Origin: Stomorhina lunata
Lineage: Eukaryota; Arthropoda; Insecta; Diptera; Rhiniidae
Assembly (NCBI GenBank): GCA_933228675.1
Contig: OW121741.1
Span: 37,291,952 to 37,355,951 of the forward strand
Direction: 5' to 3'
Length of the DNA: 64,000 bases
Shown here piece after piece: positions 12,217-22,985 of the stretch. Both the position numbers and the translations under genes were made by a program. The notes below the pieces were generated by a model. It worked only from the letters and a program-made list of their open reading frames with translations, was not told where the DNA came from and searched no databases. Position 1 is the stretch's first letter. The number at the start of each line of letters is the position of its first letter.

Positions 12217-12691
12217 GATAAAAACATTTTTTATTGAAAAATTTTATAAAAAAAATTTCTATAGAAACATTTTTGATAAAAAATTTTCTATAGAAAAATT
12301 TTCTATAGAAAAATTTTGATAAAAAATTTTTCTATAGAAAATTTTTTGATAAAAAAGTTTTCTATAGAAAAATTTTTTATAAAAAAATGTTCTATAGAAA
12401 AATTTTTTATAAAAAAATTTTCTATAGAAAAATTTTTAATAAAAAAAATTTTCTATAGAAAAATTTTTTACAAAAAAAAAATTGTGATAAAAAAATTTTC
12501 TATAGAAAAATTTTTGATAAACAAATTTTCTATAGAAAAATTTTTGATAAAAAAATTTTCTATAGAAACATTTTTGATAAAAAATTTTCTATAGAAACAT
12601 TTTTGATAAAAAAATTTTCTATAAAAAAATTTTTTATTGAAAAATTTTTGATAAAAAAAAAAAATTCTATAGAAACATTTTTGATAAAAAT

Positions 12692-14412
12692 GTTTGCAAA
12701 CAGCAAACTTTGTTTTGTCTGTTTGGTTTTTTTAATGCCTTAAAGGATATAACCTTTATATGGTTTCGTCTTTTTTGTTATGTTAATTACAAAAACAAAT
12801 GAAAATTGTCCATTTTACGGAAATTTTACGTAGTTTTTTACCATTCAATTTTTTTTAAATAAATGAAAATTTCCGTTTTTATACTAAAAATGTAGTTTAA
12901 ATTTTTGACAGTAATTTTTTTGATAACAAATGAATGTTCCGTTTTTAAAACTGAAAATGTAGTTTAAATATTTGTCAGTTAAATTTAAATGAAATATTTA
13001 TTGAATTAAAATGAAAAATCAGTTGACCGGTTTTTGAATGAATATTTATTCATTTCAAATTACATTTTAAGTTAATTTTACTTACATAATATTCTGAGTG
13101 CAGTAAAATTAAAAATACCCTATAACATTTTATATAATTTTAAATCATTGCGAAATCTAAATCTATATCTAAAGTTCCCAAGTAACATAAAATCATTACA
13201 AAATCTTAAACTAATATTCCCAAGTAACATAAAATTGAAAAACTATTTCTTTTCTAAATTCAATATAACGTTTTCTGTGATTTTCTCCGCATTCAATAGA
13301 CTTTACAATAGAATATTATTGTATTATATTCGTCTCTAATATTTTTCAACCCAACAAAATTCTCCGTAAAATGTGATGTAAAGTAACAAATTATTGTCTC
13401 TTTCAATAAGAAAATAAAAAAGCTTTTAAAATTAGTTGTTAAGCCATAATAAATCGTAAAGCTCTTTTCATTTCCCTTGATAAATGCGTTTGTTGTTGTT
13501 GGTTGGGTCGTTCAGACCAAGAGCACTCACCTCAACGGATTGTTTCTGTTTTTTTTTTGTTTTGCTAATACTCAGTTGAAATTGACTCTCAGCGAAGGAA
13601 GTTGCCGGCAAATTTTTCATAACGAAAACTTTTGTTTCTTTTTGCTTTTGTAGTTTTTCGTACTCTCCATAAAGTGTTGTAATAAAGGACACACACACAC
13701 ACAAAACAATTTTACTCAATAAAGAGGGTAAAAGAGAGAGAAAAAACGGGAAATGTTATGGAACAAGTAAAGGTGTAGCTAGCTTTTGGGAAAAAATATT
13801 GTTGCCTAACGTTCAAGATGAAACTTTAAGGTAACTTTTTTAAGATTGAAGGATTTAAATAAGATTTGGAAATTATTTGAGACATAATTTGACAAAATAG
13901 CAGTCGAAAAAGCTAAGTCTCCTTGGGAAATAAAATGTATAAGTCATTGTTGAGACCTGAACATTTTTAACAAGCTTACAGGGAGCCAGAATAGTGCCAA
14001 GTCAGCATAAAATCTACCCAAAAGTTCTAATATTTCTTTGCCTTACAAACATCGACACAAATCCAATATACCTTTAAAGGGTATAAATAAAGTTATGATC
14101 AATTGCGATGCAAAAGAAAAATACAGCCAAAAGACCCTTCCAGAAGGTAATTGAACCTTAGTAAAAAGATAACGTTTGGAAGTTACATATGTAATACTTT
14201 TGTAAGCTCTAAGACGTTCCTATTATAACATACGTGATAAAATTGTCTCGAGAAAGTCTTTCTGATAGGTTCCATTCTGTCGATGGAAGATAAAAACTAT
14301 GAGATATCCAGAAAACAATAGAACTAACGTTTTAAAGTGATGTCGTTTTGAAGTCTCTTCTGTAACACTTTTCGAGGCGATATTTTCTTATCTGACTTTT
14401 CCATCCTACCTT
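12692..14412. other. AT-rich intergenic DNA with a candidate minus-strand 5' exon
   Basis: Two imperfect ~70-base repeats (TTCCGTTTTTA..CTGAAAATGTAG-type) lie at about 12860-12990. The stretch 13470-13740 is less AT-rich. Read on the minus strand it resembles a dipteran leader exon ending GTTGAG and followed by the consensus donor GTGAGT (plus-strand 13525-13536). The open frame crossing it begins with hydrophobic residues (MSKIVLCVCVSF..) but matches nothing I know. The rest shows no gene. Confidence 0.3.
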
Positions 14413-14655
14413 GTATCGAGCCCACACATGATCGTAAGCGACATCCGTTCAAAATTTTTTTTAGTTAGCGAAATTAAAACACTATAACACGGCCGAAAAT
14501 TCGAAAATTAAAAAAAAATATATTGCAAATACTTTCAAAGATACAGCGGTTAAGATTTTATCGTAAATTAATGTCTATGTTTTTTAGAAAATGATTTGTA
14601 TCGTAAGCGACAATATTTATTGAAATCGTTATAGTTTTTAATTCTCAAACATGTA

Positions 14656-15937
14656 ATGGGTGTTTTTTTTTAGAGGTATAGAACTTCGAATTTAAATAAA
14701 AGAAAGAAAAGAAAATCGTTTTAATGTCCATCAATTTGGCTTTATTGGAAGGATAATTTTATGCCATTAATGTTTAAATATGATTTCGGGCATGTGGCCG
14801 CCGCGGCTGGCTCGAATAAAGCCAATTCTACAGGTCCAATTTTCAACTACTTTTTCGAGCATATGGGGCCGTATGTTGGCAATAATGCCACGAATGTTGG
14901 CTTCCAAGTCCCCTAACGTTTCTGGTTTGTTGGCGTAGACGAGCGACTTCACATATCCCCAAAGAAAATAATCCAGTGGTGTCAAATCGCACGATCTTGG
15001 TGGCCAATTGACAGGTCCATTCCGCGAAATTATGCGCTCATCGAATGTTTCCTTCAATAAATCAATTGTGACGTGCGCTGTGTGGCATGTAGCGTCGTCT
15101 TGTTGGAACCACAACTCATCCACATTCATGCCATCCAATTGGGGAACAAAATAGTCGGTTATCATGGCTCTATACCGGTCTCCATTTATGGTAACTGACT
15201 CTCCAGCATTATTTCGGAAGAAGTATGGCCCAATGACTCCACCAACCCATTGAGAACACCAAACAGTCAGTTTTTGTGGATGTAATGGCGTCTCAAGGGT
15301 CTCATGTGGATTCTCTTCACTCCAAATGCGGCAATTTTGCTTGTTGACGTAGCCATTCAACCAAAAATGAACAATCACTGAACAAAATTTTGCGATGAAA
15401 ATCAGCATCGATATCAATCTCATTTTCGACCCATACACCAAAATCACGACGCATTGTATGGTCTCGCGGCTTTAATTCTTGCACAAGCTGGATCTTGTAA
15501 GGTCGCAAGCCAAGATCTTTGCGCAAAATCTTCCATAAAGTTGATGGACAAAGCTCCAATTGCTGTGCATGGTGGCGAATCGATTCATTCGTTTCCTCTT
15601 CAACACTTTGCTCTACAGCGGCAATTGTTTCTTCGGTGCGCGTATTATCACATAGAGTAAACGTAGTGCGAAAACGATCCATGGTTAACCGAATTAATTG
15701 CTCTGATGGACGATTATGTCGACCATAAAATGGACGGAGCTTGCGGTAAACTTCGCGAACTGAACCATTATTTTCGAAATAAATTTGCACGATTTGCAAG
15801 CGTTGTTCTTTTGTCAACCTGTTCATGATGAAATGGCAAACCAAACTAAATATTAATCACTTGACAGTGACAAAATGGCCGCCAGTTAAAAAAGTGATGC
15901 CAACTTAAAGTTCTATACCTCAATAAAAAACACCCAT
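14656..15937 (-). mobile_element. DD41D (rosa-like) mariner element, copy 1
   Basis: Complete element. Both ends begin ATGGGTGTTTTTTT-like and are flanked by TA (14654-14655 and 15938-15939), the Tc1/mariner target. The subterminal inverted repeat contains AGGTATAGAACTT at both ends. Length 1,282 bp. It interrupts the TIR element at 14414-16370. Confidence 0.9.
14767..15826 (-). pseudogene. DD41D mariner transposase, frameshifted
   Basis: Cut-and-paste DNA transposase of the Tc1/mariner superfamily, acting in the nucleus on the element's TIRs. I chose the internal ATG giving MNRLTKEQRLQ, since upstream in-frame codons lie in the TIR region and start with TTG. The N-terminal helix-turn-helix part is followed by the catalytic core. 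The D of QQDDATCHTA and the D of CDLTPLDYFLWG are separated by 41 residues by my count, which defines DD41D. A 2-base deletion relative to copy 2, at FSDEAHF (near 15371), breaks the frame beside the first catalytic Asp. Eight residues (HPQRRRTV) are missing near the N-terminus, and a usual Gly after the second Asp is Asp. Inactive. Confidence 0.88.
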
Positions 15938-16370
15938 TAAATCAATTTAAATAAATACTTGCACACCTATGTTCGTTGTTGCGCATGAGCCGACGAACAT
16001 TATTAAATTGGTATGACCAAGTTTCGGCAGGTGGCGCCACTAAAAATTACTCAAAATTAATTGAATCGTAAACTGTGCATTTGATCATTCTATAATCTTT
16101 AGCAAATTTGTAGCGACCAATTTCCGACATATATTATAGAAGTTTATAATTTTATGTAAAAGAAAATAGATCCATCGCCACCACTACTGCTAAATAAGTA
16201 AATATTTTTTTTGTTTTAATACTAACCACTAGTCAGGACAAAAATAATCTAAACTACATCAAAACATTTCACATTTTATCCATGTAATTGGAAAAAATTA
16301 AAAAAAAACATTCTCCTGTAAAGTAAGGTATTTGTCGTTTACGATCAATCATATCTAAGGGCTCGATATA

Positions 16371-16873
16371 ATGAATTTGATAGTTTAGCAACTCTTCCGC
16401 AATAGCAAATGCCTGCTGGGTTAACTCATATTGTAGTTATTTACGCCTTCGTTAATACGAGTATGGGAAAAGTTTTGTATTGAAAGATTTGAAAGGAATA
16501 AATATAAAAAAAGAATATTTCTATTTTGTTGATGTGTTAAGTCTTAGAAGATAGTTTTTAAAATTGATATCTAAGGATTATAGTTTTTGTAAAGAAGATA
16601 AATGAAGTTTTAATATAAAGAGATATTGGAGAATAGTTTAAATTAAAATATTTATCATAAGATGGCAAAAGAAAAAAGCAAAAATAAACTAATTTTCTAT
16701 TTATAAATTGGAATTATTGTTCAATATTTTAATTAAAAAATGGAAACTAGCAACAAACTACGAGTACCACCTGTAGATTGACATGTATGAAAAATGTTTA
16801 ATTAAAGACATGTAAGAAAGAACAAAGACTATGTAAAACCTGAGGTCAAATGGCGGCCTATTTTCAACAATTT
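16371..16873. other. AT-rich interval, nothing recognised
   Basis: No convincing coding frame, RNA gene or repeat boundary is visible in these 500 bases. Confidence 0.4.
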
Positions 16874-17310
16874 AGAAAGAAGCACTTGGTTTCCTGAAAC
16901 GGCGTAAGATGTTAATATTTATACCACTTACATTCGGCCCAAAATGAAATACAACTCTCATGTATGGGACGGTGCTTAAAATTCTATTTTGTAGCTTCTC
17001 GACCGCATCCAGGACAGTAAGAAGGCAAATTTTATTGATTCACTAGAGCATCGTCGCATTGTTGGGTGCGTTTCACTGTTCCATTGTTCTTACAATGGCA
17101 AATACTCTAATGAAATTAGGGAACTTGTTCCTGAAACACGCTCATTTTCACGTAATACTCGAACTTAAACTAAAGCTCATCCATTTGTGGTCGACTAGCC
17201 AATGAATCGCACAACACACTACAGGAAAAACTAATTTTTTAGTCTAACTCTTCATAAATAGAACAAACTCCAAGCAGGAATCTTTAACCCCTGTTGTAAT
17301 ATAATGACGA
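16874..17310 (+). mobile_element. LINE family B, 3' fragment (left half)
   Basis: Matches the C-terminal region of the LINE at 57265-59065: AAAATGAAATACAACTCTCA, then the LLDRVQ-like segment, then ARSFFSRTVRMWN-like decayed codons. The element breaks off at 17310, and its 3' tail resumes at about 19191, so 1.88 kb of foreign DNA has been inserted. Confidence 0.65.
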
Positions 17311-17645
17311 ATTTTAAACTTCTCCGTCCCATTGTGCAAAGTTCACTGCTTATAATTTTTCCCCTCATTTTCTAGATTTTACTGTTGGTGTTGTTGTTCT
17401 GTTTGTGTCTATTGCAGAGAAACATTTTTTTCTCTTAATGTTTTGCTGTAAGAGTAAAACAACATTTTTCTCTTTATCTACATTCTCTCTCTCTCTGTTG
17501 CTGCTAACTTCAGATAATCTATTTGTACAAGGTATGCATGAGTGTGTTCTTGTTCATGTGAGAATGTATTGTTAGTGTAATCAAAGACAGCAGCTCTTTG
17601 TTTACGTCTGCAGAAATTGCTAGAAACTCTTTTCTCTACTATATA

Positions 17646-18941
17646 AAGAGTGTTCTAAAAAAAATATGCATTTACTATTTTAGAAAACATTTATCCATAG
17701 TGCAAGAAATAATTTATTTTTTGATCAAGTTAGTTTCTATAGATATGTCAGATACTATTATTTTAGAAATTATTAATTTTCAATAGTTATTTCAATCAAA
17801 ATGAACTGCGAAAAAAAAGTTCGTGAAAATATAATTAAAACTTTTCAAAAAAATCCGTCATGGACTTTTAAAAAAATAGCTAAAAATTTGAAAGTTGACC
17901 CTCGAACGGTTTCTAATGCCATCAGACGGTATAAGGAAAACCTGAGGATTGAAGAAAACCTGGATCAGGGAGGAAAAAAGGTCCTACAGATATTGGTAAG
18001 GCAAAAGAAGTCGAGCGACTCTTTCGAAGAGCGCCTAACACTTCTTTAAAAAAAGCAGCTCGTACGGTAAAATGTTCTACGAATTTTGCACATAGAGTCA
18101 AAGTTTATGCTGGACTGAAGACATACAAAGTCCAAAAGGTTCCAGATCGCAATGCTGTAAAGAACTTATAAGCAATAAAATGAGCGAAAAAATTGAAGTC
18201 TGATTTTATAAAAAAATACACCTGTTGTGTGATGGATGATGAAACATACGTACTGGCAGACTTTTCTCAACTTCCTGGTCAAGATTTTTATGTTGCTGAT
18301 AAACGGGGCAATGTTCGGCAAGAGTTTCGCACAAAAAAACAAACAAAATTCCCTAAGAAGTTTCTCGTGTGGCAAGCTATTTGCAGTTGTGGCAAAAGAA
18401 GTAAAGTATTTGTGGCATCTGGCACAATAAACACAGAAATTTATATAAAGGAGTGCCTACAAAAACGGTTGTTACCCTTTTTAAGAGAGCACATAGTGAC
18501 TACATTTTTTTGGCCCGATTTGGCATCATGCCATTATGGAAAAAAGGCACTTGAGTGGTACTCAAAGAATAATGTCATTTTTGTACCACGAGAGGCAAAT
18601 CCACCTAACTGTCCAGAACTTCGGCCTGTGGAAAGGTATTGGGCTCTGGTAAAAAAGGAATTGAAGAACACAGGAAAGATTTCCAAGAACATGTCCGATT
18701 TTAAGCGCAGGTGGAACACATGCTCCAAAAAGGTATCAGAAGCAACTGTAAAATCTTTAATGGGAGGGTTTCCGAAAAAAGTCGATAATTTTGCAAAACC
18801 CGAGTACTAAGTAAACATTTTAATGCTAAATGATTTTGTATAATATGTCATTATATTTGCGTATTTTGTAGAGTTTTTATATTAAAAGGTTTGATTTTTA
18901 TTTAAGAAAATCCAACTACAAATTTTATTTAGAGCACTCTT
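17646..18941 (+). mobile_element. DD37E (ITmD37E-type) mariner-like element
   Basis: The terminal inverted repeats read AAGAGTGTTCTAAA at the left and AAGAGTGCTCTAAA in reverse complement at the right. Both are flanked by TA (17644-17645 and 18942-18943). Length 1,296 bp. One transposase pseudogene fills the interior. Confidence 0.88.
17801..18810 (+). pseudogene. DD37E Tc1/mariner-type transposase, broken
   Basis: Transposase of the ITmD37E group. The first segment (17801-18049, MNCEKKVRENIIKTF..) is the DNA-binding part with an HTH-like stretch (WTFKKIAKNLKVDPRTVSNA). A frameshift follows, then stops between about 18050 and 18192. The catalytic segment reads on from KSDFIKKYTCCVMDDETY (first Asp), through FWPDLASCHY (second Asp), to NPPNCPELRPVERYW (Glu). 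I count 37 residues between the second Asp and the Glu, which is diagnostic for DD37E. The C-terminus ends FAKPEY. All three catalytic residues survive although the frame does not. Confidence 0.87.
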
Positions 18942-19190
18942 TAAGGCCGATGAACGAATATTGTGGGAACAGTTGTAATTGAGGCGCGTATAAGAGAACA
19001 GTGTGACTAAGAATATTTGTAAATCAGTTTTGTGAAGTTTGTTTACAGTTTTTGTGAAAGTGTGTTTAAAGTGATTAACTCGAAAGTTAATAAAAATATA
19101 ACTTTGGAAACTGCATGAAGTGTTTTAATTTTGTTTTCGGTTGTTTGCAAAAAGAATTCCACATTTTTAAAGGAAATATGTAATAGTATT

Positions 19191-19335
19191 AAAAGGTTTA
19201 AATATAATATCCACAAACACTAGCCCCTTATCTTCCTTCCCATAAATTATTTTCCTAGTTACAACACAAAGCGTGTTGTATGTGTGCTGGTCCTGGTGTT
19301 GCATGTGTGCTGGTCCTGGTCCAATAAACAAAATG
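19191..19335 (+). mobile_element. LINE family B, 3' tail (right half)
   Basis: TCCACAAACACTA, CTTCCTTCCCATAAATTATT and GTGCTGGTCCTGG match the 3' untranslated end of the LINE at 58945-59050. GTGTGCTGGTCCTGGT is duplicated locally. This is the continuation of the fragment ending at 17310. Confidence 0.6.
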
Positions 19336-19339
19336 TTTT

Positions 19340-19690
19340 AACCTTCGTCTCCGCAGCTATAGAGGTAGCCCGGAGTTTCCATTCTCCAAATAGTTGAATA
19401 TTTCTATGATCTTCAGTCTGATAAGCACTCAAAGTAGACTAAATTTATCTTTAGGCATAAGCCGTGAATCTGTTTCATCCATCGTCCCCGCAGCTCTATA
19501 GTCGATTATTTATTTAATTTTGGTCTTATGGGCTCTCAAAGTGAATTGGTTTCATCCTTCGTCTCGCAGCTATCGAAAATGCCACGAGTTTCCGTTCTCC
19601 CGATAGTCGAATGTTTATATGATCTTCGGTCTCATGAGCCCTAATAGAAGAGTGGCGTTTTCTTTGGGCTGAACACCGTATGTTTGCTTT
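19340..19690. repeat. Three diverged tandem repeats of about 70-140 bp
   Basis: The words CCTTCGTCTCCGCAGCTAT, CATCGTCCCCGCAGCTCTAT and CCTTCGTCTCGCAGCTATCG start three copies at about 19342, 19478 and 19555. Each continues into a GTCGAAT..ATGATCTTCGGTCT..ATGAGC-type string. No coding potential is obvious. Confidence 0.5.
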
Positions 19691-21528
19691 ATCTTCCATT
19701 TTAATTTAGATCATTTTTGAGTAAATGACTCCATTTTTCAAATTGTTGTAAAGATACGTTTTAATAAATTTTCTTTTCTTGAACTCCCCCTGCTCCCAGC
19801 CTGCTTATAAATATTTGACAAACTTTTTATGTACAAAGTTTGAAGATTTTGCCTTTAGAAGTTCTAATAGTACATCCGAATAAGTGTTTCAATTTGTATA
19901 CTTCACAGAGTTCCCCTGCGCTGATCTTAACACATTTGGTTCCAACTACTACTAATAGGGAAATTTTCGGTTGCAGAACTTTACCATAATCGAAAATAAG
20001 TTTTTTAGGAATATTTTTGAAAAAACGTCCCCTGATCCGATCCTCTTCATTATTGTCAAAAGTTCTTCCAAAAATTTTATCAAAATCGGTTAAGCCGTTT
20101 TTGCGTAATTCAATAAACGAACCAAATTTTTTTACACTTAACTTCAATAACCCAAATACAAAGTTTCATCCAGATCGGATATCAGGAAAGCGTGCCGACT
20201 GACGCCAAAGTTTGGACATGCCAATTATATGGGAAAATAAGGGGTTTCTGCAAATGTTTAAAAAAATTTTCCACTTTAAATACATCTTCAAAAAGTGCTT
20301 AACATAATGGTAATGAGAACTATATGGGCTTTCCAACGAGATATATTATTTTAAAATTGGTTGAAAACTTTCCTTATTATTAAGGGTTTTGCAAAAATAT
20401 TTTACATCCTTGAAGACTTTTCCGAGCATATGCAATAATAAAATTTATTATTTTTAAAAATTTGAATAAGTTTAAATTTTTTAAGTTTTTGAGGCCTTAA
20501 GATATTTATATATCTGTTTTTGGTACAATAAGCTAACGTTAAGTTACTTTTGCATAGGACAAAAAAAGTATTTGTTATATATTTTATATAATATATATTA
20601 GAAATTTGGTTGGAATCGGAATTCGCTAACTCTTTTACTACAGGGTCAAAAGTAAAATTTTAAAAATATAAAATTTTTTCAAAAAGGTACTTTTTATTGT
20701 TATATTTATTTCCATGGAAAATAAAAAAAAAACATTTTAAACCACCTTTAAATAAATTTCTATACAAATTAACCCTTGCGTACCCATACATACAACAAAT
20801 TCCGCCAGAACCAAAAATAATCCCCTTTTTGCCCACTTTTTTTATATTTTGAATTATTTTTCTACTGTATTCTTGACATCATTGGAAAAAGGAGACACTA
20901 ATGTACTATTCTACTAAATAATACTAAATGTAATAAAATAGTTTAAAATTAGTAGTTATGTACATTTACTTTAAAATTCCACAAGAACTTTATAAATGAC
21001 TTCTAACGAAAAAGCATTTCTATACAAAAGTGCTTTTAGCAGCAACACCAAACCAACTTTTAACCTCACAAGCGTCATTATTTTCGAAAGTTACCCACAA
21101 AACTCATCCTGCAATTCAATACGAGGAAAAGAAAACAACTCAAACAAGTTGCTCTTAGTAGTTGGTTTAAAGCTGAAATATGTTTGTTAGCCAAAACAGT
21201 GGCTAAACTTTTTCTAGTGTTTGCCTGCCATGATTCATCTCCTTTAATTTCCATATTCCTTCTATTTCTATCTTTATTTCCTTCATAATCATCATCAAAC
21301 AAAAATCTTGCTCTATACGAATGACGTTTAAAATTTCATTTCATGGAAATAGAATCTTACAAGTGCAAAAGTTTTAGTTTAAGCTTTCGCTTTATTTATG
21401 TTTTTGTTGCACTTAAGTTTGAAATTTTGTTGCAAAATGAAACTTTGATTTAAAAGTACTTTAAGATTTCTTATAACTGCTCTAGTGTTCTTAGAAACTT
21501 TAGTTGGCCATAGGTCCGTTTAGTTATA
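19691..21528. other. AT-rich interspersed sequence without a supported gene
   Basis: Between 19820 and 20220 the sequence includes AAATCGG- and TTCATCCAGATCGGAT-type strings that are common in fly interspersed repeats. A 106-residue minus-strand frame there has no recognisable domain. The remainder is low-complexity. I see no RNA gene. Confidence 0.4.
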
Positions 21529-22788
21529 ATGGGTGTTTTTTTTTAGAGGTATAGAACTTCGAATTGAAATAAAACACAAGAAAATCGTTTTAATGTCCAT
21601 CAATTTGGCTTTATTGGAAGGATAATTTTATGCCATTAATGTTTAAATATGATTTCGGGCACGTGGCCGCCGCGGCTGGCTCAAATAAAGCCAATTCTAC
21701 AGGTCCAATTTTCAACTACTTTTTCGAGCATATGGGGCCGTATGTTGGCAATAACGCCACGAATGTTGGCTTCCAAGTCCCCTAACGTTTCTGGTTTGTT
21801 GGCGTAGACGAGCGACTTCACATATCCCCAAAGAAAATAATCCAGTGGTGTCAAATCTCACGATCTTGGTGGCCAATTGACAGGTCCATTCCGCGAAATT
21901 ATACGCTCATCGAATGTTTCCTTCAATAAATCAATTGTGACGTGCGCTGTGTGGCATGTAGCGCCGTCTTGTTGGAACCACAACAAGACGGCTCTATACC
22001 GGTCTCCATTTATGGTAACTGACTCTCCAGCATTATTTCGGAAGAAGTATGGCCCAATGACTCCACCAGCCCATAGAGTACACCAAACAGTCAGTTTTTG
22101 TGGACGTAATGGCGTCTCAAGGGTCTCATGTGGATTCTCTTCACTCCAAATGCGGCAATTTTGCTTGTTGACGTAGCCATTCAACCAAAAATGAGCCTCA
22201 TCACTGAACAAAATTTTGCGATGAAAATCAGCATCGAGATCAATCTCATTTTCGGCCCATACACCAAAATCACGACGCATTGCATGGTCTCGCGACTTTA
22301 ATTCTTGCACAAGCTCGATCTTGTAAGGTCGCAAGCCAAGATCTTTGCGCAAAATCTTCCATAAAGTTGATGGACAAAGCTCCAATTGCTGTGCACGGTG
22401 GCGAATCGATTCGTTCGGGTCCTCTTCAACACTTTGCTCTACAGCGGCAATTGTTTCTTCGGTGCGCACTGTTCGACGTCGCTGCGGATGCGTATTATCA
22501 CATAGAGTAAACGTAGTGCGAAAACGATCCATGGTTAACCGAATTAATTGCTCTGATGGACGATTATGTCGGCCATAAAATGGACGGAGCTTGCGGTAAA
22601 CTTCGCGAACTGAACCATTATTTTCGAAATAAATTTGCACGATTTGCAAGCGTTGTTCTTTTGTCAACCTGTTCATGATGAAATGGCAAACCAAACTAAA
22701 TATTAATCACTTGACAGCTGACAAAATAGTCCCCAGTTAAAAAAGTGATGCCAACTTAAAGTTCTATACCTCAATAAAAAACACCCGA
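21529..22788 (-). mobile_element. DD41D (rosa-like) mariner element, copy 2
   Basis: The left end ATGGGTGTTTTTTTTTAGAG is preceded by TA (21527-21528). The right end ..AAAACACCCGA is followed by TA (22789-22790). Length 1,260 bp. It is close to copy 1 (14656) and copy 3 (33924) but has its own internal deletion. Confidence 0.9.
21636..22676 (-). pseudogene. DD41D mariner transposase with stop and deletion
   Basis: Starts MNRLTKEQRLQ. It keeps the HPQRRRTV segment missing in copy 1 and an intact FSDEAHFWLNGYVNKQN region with the first catalytic Asp. About 17 residues between GDRYRA and LWFQQDG are deleted. A point change turns the Cys of PRSCDLTPLD into TGA (near 21857), just before the third catalytic Asp. 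The 3' part is still recognisable down to the stop at 21636. The longest open stretch therefore lacks the last catalytic residue. Confidence 0.88.
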
Positions 22789-22985
22789 TAGAAACACACA
22801 ATAAGAATGTGCAAAAGTCTGTTGGTATCTAATACCACTAAAATCAATTGTGGACCGATTACCAACCTAAACCGGTATTTAATTACCTTTAGATTTATAA
22901 GATTTTTTGATTTTAGTCACATTTAAGTGTATGGGAGGTATGTGTTAAAATGTCTAGATTTTGGTGATTTGCGTTTATATCTATT

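Larger units (their letters stand above)
5580..12691. repeat. AT-rich satellite array, 30-bp monomer
   Basis: About 7.1 kb of head-to-tail monomers alternates a perfect palindrome ATTTTCTATAGAAAAT with a near-palindromic TTTTTGATAAAAA spacer; one period is 30 bases. The period is a multiple of three and the monomer is nearly self-complementary, so long open frames occur on both strands, giving decapeptide-like repeats such as FSIEKFLIKK. I treat these as non-coding. Variant monomers (ATGTTTTATAG, TTGAGAAAA, AATTTGTGATAAAA) recur in a fixed order downstream of 8.1 kb, showing higher-order structure. The array ends abruptly in unique sequence after 12691. Confidence 0.93.
14414..16370. mobile_element. 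TIR-bounded non-autonomous element, split by a DD41D transposon
   Basis: The left end TATCGAGCCC..GATCGTAAGCGACA (14414-14443) is matched in reverse complement by TGTCGTTTACGATC..GGGCTCGATA (16333-16369). Without the 1,282-bp DD41D insertion the element would be about 0.67 kb. Short GTAAGCGACA-like words recur internally. No transposase of its own is visible and I could not define a target-site duplication. Superfamily unknown. Confidence 0.5.
17311..19190. mobile_element. Candidate solo LTR inside the LINE fragment, itself carrying a DD37E transposon
   Basis: Removing the DD37E element (17646-18941) leaves about 580 bases inserted within a LINE 3' end. The right portion has promoter-like order: TATAAGAG near 18990, an ATCAGTT initiator-like motif about 35 bases on, then GTTAATAAAAATA, which could serve as a polyadenylation signal near 19087. 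This layout recalls an LTR. The boundary words (TTTTAAAC and GTTTAAAT) suggest a short duplicated target such as TTTAAA. No gag or pol is present. The identification is inference. Confidence 0.35.

Noticed and set aside
5610..12594. Many long open frames encoding FSIEKFLIKK-type decapeptide repeats on both strands
   Set aside because: They come from a 30-base near-palindromic monomer, appear in several frames and on both strands, and have no start context, domain or unique sequence.
5580..12691. CRISPR-like array (regular 30-bp repeats)
   Set aside because: There are no unique spacers between repeats, the monomer is contiguous AT satellite, and the genome is eukaryotic with no cas genes.
15454..15728. 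Plus-strand frames over the DD41D copies (also 22280-22578 and 34134-34394)
   Set aside because: Antisense shadows of the transposase reading frame.
19827..20147. 106-residue minus-strand frame (MKLSVKKFGSFIELRKNG..)
   Set aside because: No recognisable domain, and it lies in repeat-like AT sequence. Open by chance as far as can be judged.
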